Source of the DNA: Streptomyces fuscichromogenes
Lineage (GTDB): Bacteria; Actinomycetota; Actinomycetes; Streptomycetales; Streptomycetaceae
Direction: 5' to 3'
NCBI RefSeq assembly: GCF_014645815.1
Contig: NZ_BMML01000004.1
Location: forward strand, 186,001 to 250,000
Length of the DNA: 64,000 nt
In this document: positions 1 through 6,880 of the stretch, in pieces
How positions within the stretch are numbered: position 1 is the first letter of the stretch
How the letters are laid out: every line of letters begins with the position of its first letter
Translations under genes and position numbers: made by a program
The notes under the pieces: model-generated
What the model saw: the letters and a program-made list of their open reading frames with translations, nothing else
What the model was told of the DNA's origin: nothing
The model's database searches: none

Positions 1-242
1 ACAAGATCGCCTGGATGTACACCGTGGAGACGCCCGCCAACCCCGTGGAGTCCTGGACCGAGCACGGCGCCATCGTGGACGCGGTGGCGCGCGGCGACGG
101 CGAGCGCGCGCGGGCGATCACGGCCCTGCACACCGAGCGCTCCGGGGCCTCCCACCGGCTGCGTTTTTCCGGTGCGACCGAACGGGCGAACGGTGTGAGG
201 ACTTCGCAACATCCCGTAAACATGTCGGGCCTGCGGCATTAA
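1..242 (+). CDS. GntR/FadR-family transcriptional regulator, C-terminal end (partial)
   Basis: Only the last 79 codons or so are present; the reading frame enters from upstream at position 3. The peptide SWTEHGAIVDAVARGDGE followed by a downstream His (ALHTERS) has the spacing of the final helices of the FCD ligand-binding domain of FadR-subfamily GntR regulators: W-x-EH-x-x-I, a GD turn, then A...H. Such proteins are cytoplasmic dimeric repressors that sense small organic acids. The DNA-binding domain lies outside the window, so neither ligand nor targets can be read here. The tail after the His-containing helix (about 30 residues) looks unstructured. Subfamily assignment is good; specific function is unknown. 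Confidence 0.7.
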   Translation, partial: KIAWMYTVETPANPVESWTEHGAIVDAVARGDGERARAITALHTERSGASHRLRFSGATERANGVRTSQHPVNMSGLRH

Positions 243-557
243 CACGCGCGCCGTATACAAAGAGGTGTTATTCGGCGGGGCCCCTTTTTGCTGCCCGAAT
301 TGACGCACGTCGAGAATTCGCGGTCGTGTCCTCCGTGTGTGTCCGGGGTAAAGCCGGGTGCCGGGGTCTTCGGAAACTCCGGGGGCGGGCCCGTCGTAAA
401 GGCGCGTGCGGCCCTGTTGTGAAGTCATGTGCGGCCGTCATGGAATTGCGGCACATGACGGTGGCCCGGCTCGGGCCCGGGGCGGCGGCGGAGACGGCGA
501 GGCCGCGCCGACCTCCGTGGGAGTGGGCGCGGCCCCGGACGTGCGGGCGCCGGGCGC
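243..557. other. intergenic region between convergent genes
   Basis: This stretch follows the GntR stop and runs to the ptsH stop on the opposite strand. I see no credible gene: the short frames here lack domain resemblance and ribosome-binding sites. The first 60 bases are less GC-rich than the rest. No strong stem-loop terminator was recognised, although a short self-complementary ggggcccc followed by five T lies near position 280. Confidence 0.5.
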
Positions 558-839
558 TCAGACGGTCTCGGGGAGCTCCTCGAGACCCTCGGCGACCAGC
601 TTGGCCAGGCGGTCGAGGGCGGCGTCGGCGCCCTCGGCCTCGGAGGCGAGGACGATCTCCTCGCCGCCCTGGGCGCCCAGGCCCAGGACAGCCAGCATGG
701 AGGCCGCGTTGACGGGGTTGCCGTCGGCCTTGGCGATCGTCACCGGGATACCTGCGGCCGTGGCGGCCCGGACGAAGATGGAAGCGGGACGGGCGTGGAG
801 ACCCTCGGCCCAGCCGACGTTGACGCGGCGCTCAGCCAT
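558..839 (-). CDS. ptsH: HPr phosphocarrier protein of the sugar phosphotransferase system
   Basis: HPr accepts phosphate from PtsI (enzyme I) and passes it to sugar-specific EIIA proteins in the cytoplasm. The 93-residue product is the normal size. The active-site motif GLHARPAS is present with the phosphorylated His at residue 15, and the central MLAVLGLGA stretch sits where Gram-positive HPr carries the Ser46-containing helix. The gene is monocistronic here and diverges from the acyltransferase gene. Its start lies 25 bases from a 16-bp element that closely matches the DasR operator, which implies control by N-acetylglucosamine metabolism, as known for streptomycete pts genes. PtsI and EIIA are not in the window. 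Confidence 0.95.
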   Translation of the reverse strand: MAERRVNVGWAEGLHARPASIFVRAATAAGIPVTIAKADGNPVNAASMLAVLGLGAQGGEEIVLASEAEGADAALDRLAKLVAEGLEELPETV

Positions 840-863
840 GTGATGCTGCCCTTCGGTTTTCAG

Positions 864-879
864 GGTTGTCTAGACCAGT
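864..879 (-). promoter_or_regulatory. DasR-responsive element (dre) upstream of ptsH
   Basis: Read on the ptsH strand the site is ACTGGTCTAGACAACC. It matches 14 of 16 positions of the DasR operator consensus ACTGGTCTAGACCACT as I remember it, including the TGGTCTAGAC core. DasR is the GntR/HutC repressor of chitin and N-acetylglucosamine uptake in Streptomyces, and ptsH is a known target in that genus. The site is 25 bases upstream of the ptsH start codon, a position suited to repression. Confidence 0.75.
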
Positions 880-1016
880 TTCCCATATCGTGAAGCATGC
901 CCGGAGTGGACATGGGTCCCCTCCGGGTGTGTCGTCGGACCGCGGCCTCGGCCCGACTTGCGTCCTGCACAGACTGCCTCGCGCCGTTGTCGGACGCGAG
1001 CCGTACTCTGGGGCCC

Positions 1017-4000
1017 ATGCAGACCCCGGCGGACCCGCAGGACCGGCACGAGTACCCGTCCCACTGGGAGGCTGACGTGGTGCTGCGCGACGGCGGTACC
1101 GCGCGCATCCGGCCCATCACCGTTGATGACGCCGACCGGCTGGTCAGCTTCTACGAGCAGGTCTCGGACGAGTCGAAGTACTACCGCTTCTTCGCGCCCT
1201 ACCCCAGGCTCTCCGCCAAGGACGTCCACCGCTTCACGCACCACGACTTTGTGGACAGGGTGGGACTCGCGGCCACCATCGGCGGCGAGTTCATCGCAAC
1301 CGTACGCTATGACCGCATTGGCCCCGACGGGACGCCCGCCTCCGCGCCCGCCGACGAGGCCGAGGTCGCCTTCCTCGTCCAGGACGCCCACCAGGGCCGG
1401 GGCGTCGCCTCCGCCCTCCTGGAGCACATCGCGGCCGTCGCGCGCGAGCGCGGGATCCGCCGCTTCGCGGCCGAGGTGCTGCCCGCCAACAGCAAGATGA
1501 TCAAGGTGTTCACGGACGCCGGCTACACCCAGCAGCGCAGCTTCGAGGACGGCGTCGTCCGCCTGGAGTTCGACCTGGAGCCCACGGACCGCTCGGTCGC
1601 CGTCCAGCGCGCGCGGGAGCAGCGCGCGGAGGCCCGTTCGGTACGACGGCTGCTCGCGCCCGGTTCCGTGGCCGTGATCGGTGTCGGCCGCACGCCCGGC
1701 GGGGTCGGCCGCAGTGTCCTCGGCAACCTCCGGGACGCCGGCTTCACCGGCCGCCTGCACGCCGTGAACCACGCCTTCCCCGAGGACCTCAAGGAGGTCG
1801 ACGGGGTGCCCGCGCACCGTTCGGTGCGGGACATCGACGGCCCTGTCGACCTCGCGGTGGTCGCCGTGCCCGCCGAGCACGCACCCGACGTCGTCACCGA
1901 GTGCGGCGAGCACGGCGTCCAGGGACTCGTCGTCCTCGCCGCCGGATACGCGGAGAGCGGCCCCGACGGCCGGGAGCGCCAGCGCGCGCTCGTCCGGCAG
2001 GCACGCAGCTACGGCATGCGCATCATCGGCCCCAACGCCTTCGGCATCATCAACACCGCGGACGACGTCCGGCTGAACGCCTCCCTCGCACCCGAGATGC
2101 CCCGCCCCGGCCGCATCGGCCTGTTCGCCCAGTCCGGCGCCATCGGCATCGCCCTGCTGTCCCGGCTGCACCGGCGCGGCGGCGGCGTCACCGGGACCAC
2201 GGGCGTCTCCACCTTCGTGTCCTCCGGCAACCGCGCGGACGTCTCCGGCAACGACGTCCTCCAGTACTGGTACGACGACCCCGAGACCGACGTCGTCCTC
2301 ATGTATCTGGAGTCCATCGGCAACCCGCGCAAGTTCACCCGCCTCGCCCGCCGGACGGGGGCGGCGAAGCCGCTGGTCGTGGTGCAGGGCGCGGGGGCGC
2401 CGCCGGGCCACGCGGTACGGGCGACGCGGCTGCCGCACGCCACGGTGTCCGCGCTGCTGAGGCAGGCCGGGGTGATCCGCGTCGACACGATCACCGAGCT
2501 GGTCGACGCGGGGCTGCTGCTCGCGAGGCAGCCGCTGCCGGCGGGGCCGCGGGTGGCGATCCTCGGCAACTCGGAGTCGCTCGGGCTGCTGACGTACGAC
2601 CGCTGCCTTGCGGAGGGGCTGCGCCCGGCCCGGCCGCTGGACCTGACGACACGGGCGAGTGCCGGGGACTTCCACCGGGCGCTGTCGCAGGCGCTGGCGG
2701 ACGAGTCGTGCGACGCGGTGGTCGTCACGGCGATCCCGACGATCGGGGAGGGGGCGGTGGGGGACGCGGAGCTGGCGGAGGCGCTGCGGTCGGCGGCCGA
2801 AGAGGTTCCGGGCAAGCCGGTGCTCGTGGTGCACGTGGAGCTCGGGGGGCTGGCGGAGGCGCTGTCCGCCGCAGGCCGTACCGCACCTACCGCGAGTCCG
2901 ACGGCACCCGGCACCGGTGGCGGTGCCCACCCGTTCCGCCCTGCGGAACGCCTGCCCACCGCGGTGGCGGCGGACGTGCCCTCCGGGGTGGCGGCGGACG
3001 TGCCCTCCGCGGTAAAGCCGGACGTGCCCACCGCGGTGGCGGCGGACGTGCCCTCCGGGGTGGCGGCGGACGTGCCCTCCGCGGTAAAGCCGGACGTGCC
3101 CTCCGGGGTGGCGGCGGACGTGCCCGCCGCGGCAACGGCGGACGTGCTCGCCGGGGTGGCTGCGGAGGCGGAGGCGTCGGCTGCCGTGGTGCCGCGGGCT
3201 TTGAAGCTCGGCGCCCCCTACTCCCGGCTCATCCCCGCCTACCCGGCCGCCGAGCGGGCCGTGCGGGCGCTCGCCGAAGCCGTGAAGTACGCGCAGTGGC
3301 GGCGGGAGGCCGCCGATCCCGGGAAGGTGCCCGAGTTCGACGACATCGACGAGCGGGGCGCCGCCGAGCTGATCGGCGGGCTGCTGGAGCGCGGGGAGGG
3401 GCTCACCATCGGCGTCGAGGAGACCTGCCGGCTCCTCGGCAGGTACGGCATCGACGTGCACCGCGCGCTGCCCGCCGCCACCCCCGACGCCGCCGTCGGA
3501 GCCGCCCGCGCGCTCGGGTATCCCGTCGCCCTCAAGGCCACCGCTCCCCACCTGCGCCACCGCGCCGACCTGGGCGGAGTGCGCCTCGACCTGGCCGACG
3601 AGGAGCAACTGCGCCGGGCGTACGACGAGTTGGGCGAGCTGTACGGGCCGCCGGAGGAGCTGCGGCCGGTGGTGCAGCGGATGGCGCCCCGGGGCGTCGA
3701 CACCGTCGTACGGGCCGTGATCGACCCGGCCGCCGGGGCCGTGGTCTCCTTCGGTCTCGCCGGCGCCGCCTCGCAGCTGCTCGGCGACATGGCGCACCGA
3801 CTGGTTCCGGTCACCGACCGGGACGCCACCTCGCTGGTGCGGTCGATCCGGACCGCGCCCCTGCTGTTCGGCTGGCGCGGCTCCGCGCCCGTCGACACAC
3901 CTGCCCTGGAGGAGCTGCTGCTCAGGGTCTCCCGGCTGGTCGACGACCACCCCGAGGTCGTCGCGGTCACCCTGGAGCCGGTCGTGGTCGCCCGGCACGG

Positions 4001-4085
4001 CGTGAGTGTCCTGGGCGCCACCGTGCGCCTCGCGCCCCCGCCGGCCCGCGACGACCTGGGCCCGCGCACCCTGCCCGCCTACTGA
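1017..4085 (+). CDS. GNAT acetyltransferase fused to an NDP-forming acyl-CoA synthetase-like region (Pat-type protein lysine acetyltransferase)
   Basis: The 1022-residue product starts with a GNAT domain (about 20-190; acetyl-CoA loop near QGRGVASALL). A CoA-binding Rossmann domain follows (from about 211, LLAPGSVAVIGVG), then a ligase-CoA domain to about 600, and a C-terminal ATP-grasp domain (about 800-1015). Related Pat proteins acetylate lysines of acyl-CoA synthetases and other enzymes, with the synthetase half acting as an inactive regulatory module. The segment before QAGVIRV, where active synthetases carry the phosphorylated His, is shortened here, which fits a non-catalytic role (inference). 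Residues 647-710 are an octapeptide tandem repeat between ligase and ATP-grasp parts. The chosen ATG is where homology starts; a frame opening at 897 adds an unlikely extension. Confidence 0.85.
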   Translation: MQTPADPQDRHEYPSHWEADVVLRDGGTARIRPITVDDADRLVSFYEQVSDESKYYRFFAPYPRLSAKDVHRFTHHDFVDRVGLAATIGGEFIATVRYDRIGPDGTPASAPADEAEVAFLVQDAHQGRGVASALLEHIAAVARERGIRRFAAEVLPANSKMIKVFTDAGYTQQRSFEDGVVRLEFDLEPTDRSVAVQRAREQRAEARSVRRLLAPGSVAVIGVGRTPGGVGRSVLGNLRDAGFTGRLHAVNHAFPEDLKEVDGVPAHRSVRDIDGPVDLAVVAVPAEHAPDVVTECGEHGVQGLVVLAAGYAESGPDGRERQRALVRQARSYGMRIIGPNAFGIINTADDVRLNASLAPEMPRPGRIGLFAQSGAIGIALLSRLHRRGGGVTGTTGVSTFVSSGNRADVSGNDVLQYWYDDPETDVVLMYLESIGNPRKFTRLARRTGAAKPLVVVQGAGAPPGHAVRATRLPHATVSALLRQAGVIRVDTITELVDAGLLLARQPLPAGPRVAILGNSESLGLLTYDRCLAEGLRPARPLDLTTRASAGDFHRALSQALADESCDAVVVTAIPTIGEGAVGDAELAEALRSAAEEVPGKPVLVVHVELGGLAEALSAAGRTAPTASPTAPGTGGGAHPFRPAERLPTAVAADVPSGVAADVPSAVKPDVPTAVAADVPSGVAADVPSAVKPDVPSGVAADVPAAATADVLAGVAAEAEASAAVVPRALKLGAPYSRLIPAYPAAERAVRALAEAVKYAQWRREAADPGKVPEFDDIDERGAAELIGGLLERGEGLTIGVEETCRLLGRYGIDVHRALPAATPDAAVGAARALGYPVALKATAPHLRHRADLGGVRLDLADEEQLRRAYDELGELYGPPEELRPVVQRMAPRGVDTVVRAVIDPAAGAVVSFGLAGAASQLLGDMAHRLVPVTDRDATSLVRSIRTAPLLFGWRGSAPVDTPALEELLLRVSRLVDDHPEVVAVTLEPVVVARHGVSVLGATVRLAPPPARDDLGPRTLPAY
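2955..3170 (+). repeat. 24-bp in-frame tandem repeat in the acyltransferase gene
   Basis: Eight consecutive 24-base units (2955-3146) plus a degenerate ninth encode the octapeptide P-(S/T)-(A/G)-V-(A/K)-(A/P)-D-V. Units 1-3 and 4-6 form a 72-base higher-order repeat, the third unit of each being PSAVKPDV. The repeat is a multiple of three, so length changes keep the frame. It falls in a linker between domains, where copy-number change should be tolerated. Confidence 0.9.
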
Positions 4086-4220
4086 CCGAGGCGAACGCCC
4101 GCACCCGTCGGCGGCGTTCGACGCGGCCGCCGTCGCGCCCGGCCGTCGCACGCGGGCGCGTCGAACGCCGCCGTGCGCGACTGGCCCGGGTCCCCTTGCC
4201 CACGGATTAGGATGGACGCC

Positions 4221-4808
4221 ATGGCCAAGACCAGTACGACGACCCAGGGGCTGCGTGTCGCTATCGAGCGCAGCGGCTACTACCCGGCCCTCGTGGCCGA
4301 GGCGGTGGAGGCCGCCATCGGCGGCGAGCCGATCCGGTCGTACCTGGTCCACCAGGAGACGACGTTCGACCAGAACGAGGTGCGGCGGCACGTGACCGTG
4401 CTCGTCCTCACCGGCAACCGCTTCATCGTCAGCCACACCGACGAGCAGGCCGCCGACAGCACCTCCCCGACCCCCTACGCCACCACCTCGACCGAGTCGG
4501 TCAAGCTCGGCCGGATCTCGTCGGTCGTGGTCAGCCGGGTCGTGGCCAACCCGGAGCAGTACACACCGGGCACCCTGCCCCGCGAGATCGTGCTGACCAT
4601 CGGCTGGGGCGCCGTCTCCCGCATCGACCTGGAGCCCGCCGCCTGCGGCGACCCCAACTGCGAGGCCGACCACGGCTACACCGGCAACTCCACGGCGGAC
4701 GACCTCAGCCTGCGGGTCAGCGAGGCCGGGGACGGCCCGGAGACGGTGCGCCAGGCGCTCGTCTTCGCGCAGGCCATCTCCGAGGCGACCGCGGACGTCA
4801 CCCGCTGA
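4221..4808 (+). CDS. DUF5998 family protein
   Basis: A 195-residue soluble protein that I recognise only as the actinobacterial DUF5998 family. It has no signal peptide or membrane segment. Visible traits are a His/Arg-rich strand region around RRHVTVLVLTGNRFIVSHTDE, and CGDPNCEADH near residue 155, which could bind a metal. The ATG was chosen because homology starts at MAKTSTTTQG and taggatgg lies a few bases upstream; an upstream in-frame ATG at 4173 would add a Pro-rich extension. Its stop overlaps the next start (TGATG), so it is translationally coupled to the phosphodiesterase gene. Function unknown. Confidence 0.75.
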   Translation: MAKTSTTTQGLRVAIERSGYYPALVAEAVEAAIGGEPIRSYLVHQETTFDQNEVRRHVTVLVLTGNRFIVSHTDEQAADSTSPTPYATTSTESVKLGRISSVVVSRVVANPEQYTPGTLPREIVLTIGWGAVSRIDLEPAACGDPNCEADHGYTGNSTADDLSLRVSEAGDGPETVRQALVFAQAISEATADVTR

Positions 4809-6001
4809 TGGCGTACGCGGCCTGGGACCATCCCGAACCCCTCGCCCTCGGCTCCGCGCCGCTGCCCGAGTACGGCAGCGGCTCCCTCGCCGACCTGCTG
4901 CCCACCCTGGCCGCGGGCATGGCCGTACCCGGCATGACCGCGTCGATCACGGAGCTGACGCCCGCCGACCGTAACTGCGTCTTCCTGATCGACGGGCTCG
5001 GCTGGGAGCAGATCAAGGCCCATCCGGACGAGGCGCCCTTCCTCACCGCGCTGCTCGGCAGCTCGCGCGGCGGCACCGGGCGGCCGATCACCGCCGGCTA
5101 CCCGGCCACCACCGCGACCTCTCTCGCCTCCGTCGGCACCGGCCTGCCGCCCGGCTCCCACGGCCTGCCCGGCTACACGGTCCGCAATCCGGCCACCGGC
5201 CAGCTGATGAACCAGCTCCGCTGGCAGCCGTGGTCGGACCCGGCCGCCTGGCAGCCGTACCCCACCGTCTTCCAGCTCGCCGCCGACGCCGGGGTGCACT
5301 CCGCCCAGGTCTCCTCCCCGACCTTCCAGCACACCCCGCTCACCAAGGTCGCGCTCAGCGGCGGAACGTTTCACGGGCGGCTGACCGGCGAGGAGCGGAT
5401 GGACCTCGCGGCGGAGCAGCTCGCCGTCGCCGACCGCTCCCTGGTGTACACGTACTACGCGGAACTGGACGGCGCCGGGCACCGCTACGGCGTGGACTCC
5501 GACACCTGGCGCGGCCAGCTGATGCACGTCGACCGGCTCGTCCAGCGGCTCGCCGAGCAGCTGCCGCCGCGCAGCGCGCTGTACGTCACCGCCGACCACG
5601 GCATGGTCGACATCCCGTTCGACGAACAGCACCGCATCGACTTCGACGAGGACTGGGAGCTGAAGGCGGGCGTCGCCCTGCTCGGCGGCGAGGGCCGGGC
5701 CCGGCACGTCTACGCGGTGCCCGGTGCCTCGAACGACGTGCTGACCTGCTGGCGGGAGGTGCTCGGCGAGCAGTTCTGGGTGGCCTCGCGGGACGAGGCG
5801 ATCGCGGCCGGCTGGTTCGGCCCGCCGGACCGGTTCGACGAGCGGGTGTACGAACGGATCGGCGACGTGGTCGCGGCCGCGCACGACGACGTCCTGCTCA
5901 TCGCCTCCGAGCGGGAGCCCAAGGAGTCGGCGATGGTCGGCAACCACGGCTCGATGACCCCCGCCGAGCAGCTCGTACCGCTGCTCGAAGTACGCTCCTG
6001 A
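4808..6001 (+). CDS. nucleotide pyrophosphatase/phosphodiesterase, alkaline phosphatase superfamily
   Basis: A 397-residue enzyme of the type I phosphodiesterase/nucleotide pyrophosphatase family. Family features visible: FLIDGLGWEQ with the first metal-binding Asp, the PATTATS segment carrying the nucleophilic Thr, TYYAELDGAGHRYG (metal ligands D and H), and VTADHGMVDIPF with the second Asp/His pair. It lacks a signal peptide, so it should act in the cytoplasm, hydrolysing phosphodiester or pyrophosphate bonds of an unknown substrate. Its ATG overlaps the upstream stop by one base. Thymidine kinase follows 42 bases downstream in the same direction, suggesting a shared transcript and a loose nucleotide-metabolism theme. 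Confidence 0.85.
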   Translation: MAYAAWDHPEPLALGSAPLPEYGSGSLADLLPTLAAGMAVPGMTASITELTPADRNCVFLIDGLGWEQIKAHPDEAPFLTALLGSSRGGTGRPITAGYPATTATSLASVGTGLPPGSHGLPGYTVRNPATGQLMNQLRWQPWSDPAAWQPYPTVFQLAADAGVHSAQVSSPTFQHTPLTKVALSGGTFHGRLTGEERMDLAAEQLAVADRSLVYTYYAELDGAGHRYGVDSDTWRGQLMHVDRLVQRLAEQLPPRSALYVTADHGMVDIPFDEQHRIDFDEDWELKAGVALLGGEGRARHVYAVPGASNDVLTCWREVLGEQFWVASRDEAIAAGWFGPPDRFDERVYERIGDVVAAAHDDVLLIASEREPKESAMVGNHGSMTPAEQLVPLLEVRS

Positions 6002-6043
6002 CACCCCTGACCGCAGAACTCACCGAAAGGTGCGCAACTCCCC

Positions 6044-6688
6044 ATGCCCGAGCTGGTGTTCTTCTCCGGAACGATGGACTGCGGGAAGTCGACGCTGGCT
6101 CTCCAGATCGAGCACAACCGGTCGGCGCGCGGTCTGGTCGGCATGATCTTCAGCCGCGACGACCGCGCGGGCCACGGCAAGCTGTCCTCCCGTCTCGGTC
6201 TGGTGACGGACGCCGTGGAGGTCGAGGACGGCCAGGACCTGTACGCGTACCTGGTCGACCATCTCTCGCAGGGCGGTCGTGCGGACTACGCCATCGCCGA
6301 CGAGGCGCAGTTCCTGGCGCCGGAGCAGATCGACCAGCTCGCGCGCGTGGTCGACGACCTGGGCCTGGACGTGTACGCGTTCGGCATCACCACCGACTTC
6401 CGCTCCAAGCTGTTCCCCGGCTCGCAGCGGCTGGTGGAGCTGGCCGACCGGGTGGAGGTGCTCCAGGTCGAGGCCCTGTGCTGGTGCGGCGCCCGCGCCA
6501 CCCACAACGCCCGTACGGTCGACGGCGAGATGGTCGTCGAGGGCGCCCAGGTGGTCGTGGGGGACGTCAACGGGGCGGGCGGAAAGGTCGGTTACGAGGT
6601 GCTGTGCCGCCGCCACCACCGCAAGCGCATGACCAGCGCGACGGCGCGCGCGGCGGCCCTGTCTCCCGACGTACTGCCGGTCACGTAG
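6044..6688 (+). CDS. tdk: thymidine kinase
   Basis: Salvages thymidine by ATP-dependent phosphorylation to dTMP in the cytoplasm. The 214-residue length is typical for type II (TK1-like) kinases. Diagnostic features are the P-loop GTMDCGKST at residues 9-17, the DEAQF Walker-B/catalytic segment, and a zinc-binding lasso formed by CWCG and the later CRRHH. The ATG is preceded by gaaagg about ten bases upstream. It is probably cotranscribed with the phosphodiesterase. Confidence 0.95.
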   Translation: MPELVFFSGTMDCGKSTLALQIEHNRSARGLVGMIFSRDDRAGHGKLSSRLGLVTDAVEVEDGQDLYAYLVDHLSQGGRADYAIADEAQFLAPEQIDQLARVVDDLGLDVYAFGITTDFRSKLFPGSQRLVELADRVEVLQVEALCWCGARATHNARTVDGEMVVEGAQVVVGDVNGAGGKVGYEVLCRRHHRKRMTSATARAAALSPDVLPVT

Positions 6689-6880
6689 GACCGGCCCGGC
6701 GGCTGCCGACGGTGTCGCGCGCCGCCGACCACCTCCGCGTTCCCTGGAATTAACCGACGGCATCCTGGCGATCGGGCGTCTACACGCGTAACTTGAGCCC
6801 GCCTCCCCCCACACGCCCGGTTCAAGCACCGCCCGTCCGCGGTGTGTTGAAGCATCCGACGTCCGAGGAGGACCGCCAGC

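Noticed and set aside
2955..3170. Regular 24-bp repeats considered as a CRISPR-like array
   Set aside because: There are no unique spacers between units, the repeats are contiguous and in frame, and they encode a regular octapeptide inside a real gene.
870..4673. Very long minus-strand open frame (over 1200 codons) opposite the acyltransferase gene
   Set aside because: It is an antisense shadow caused by the strong third-position GC bias of the real plus-strand gene; its product is low-complexity and matches no family.
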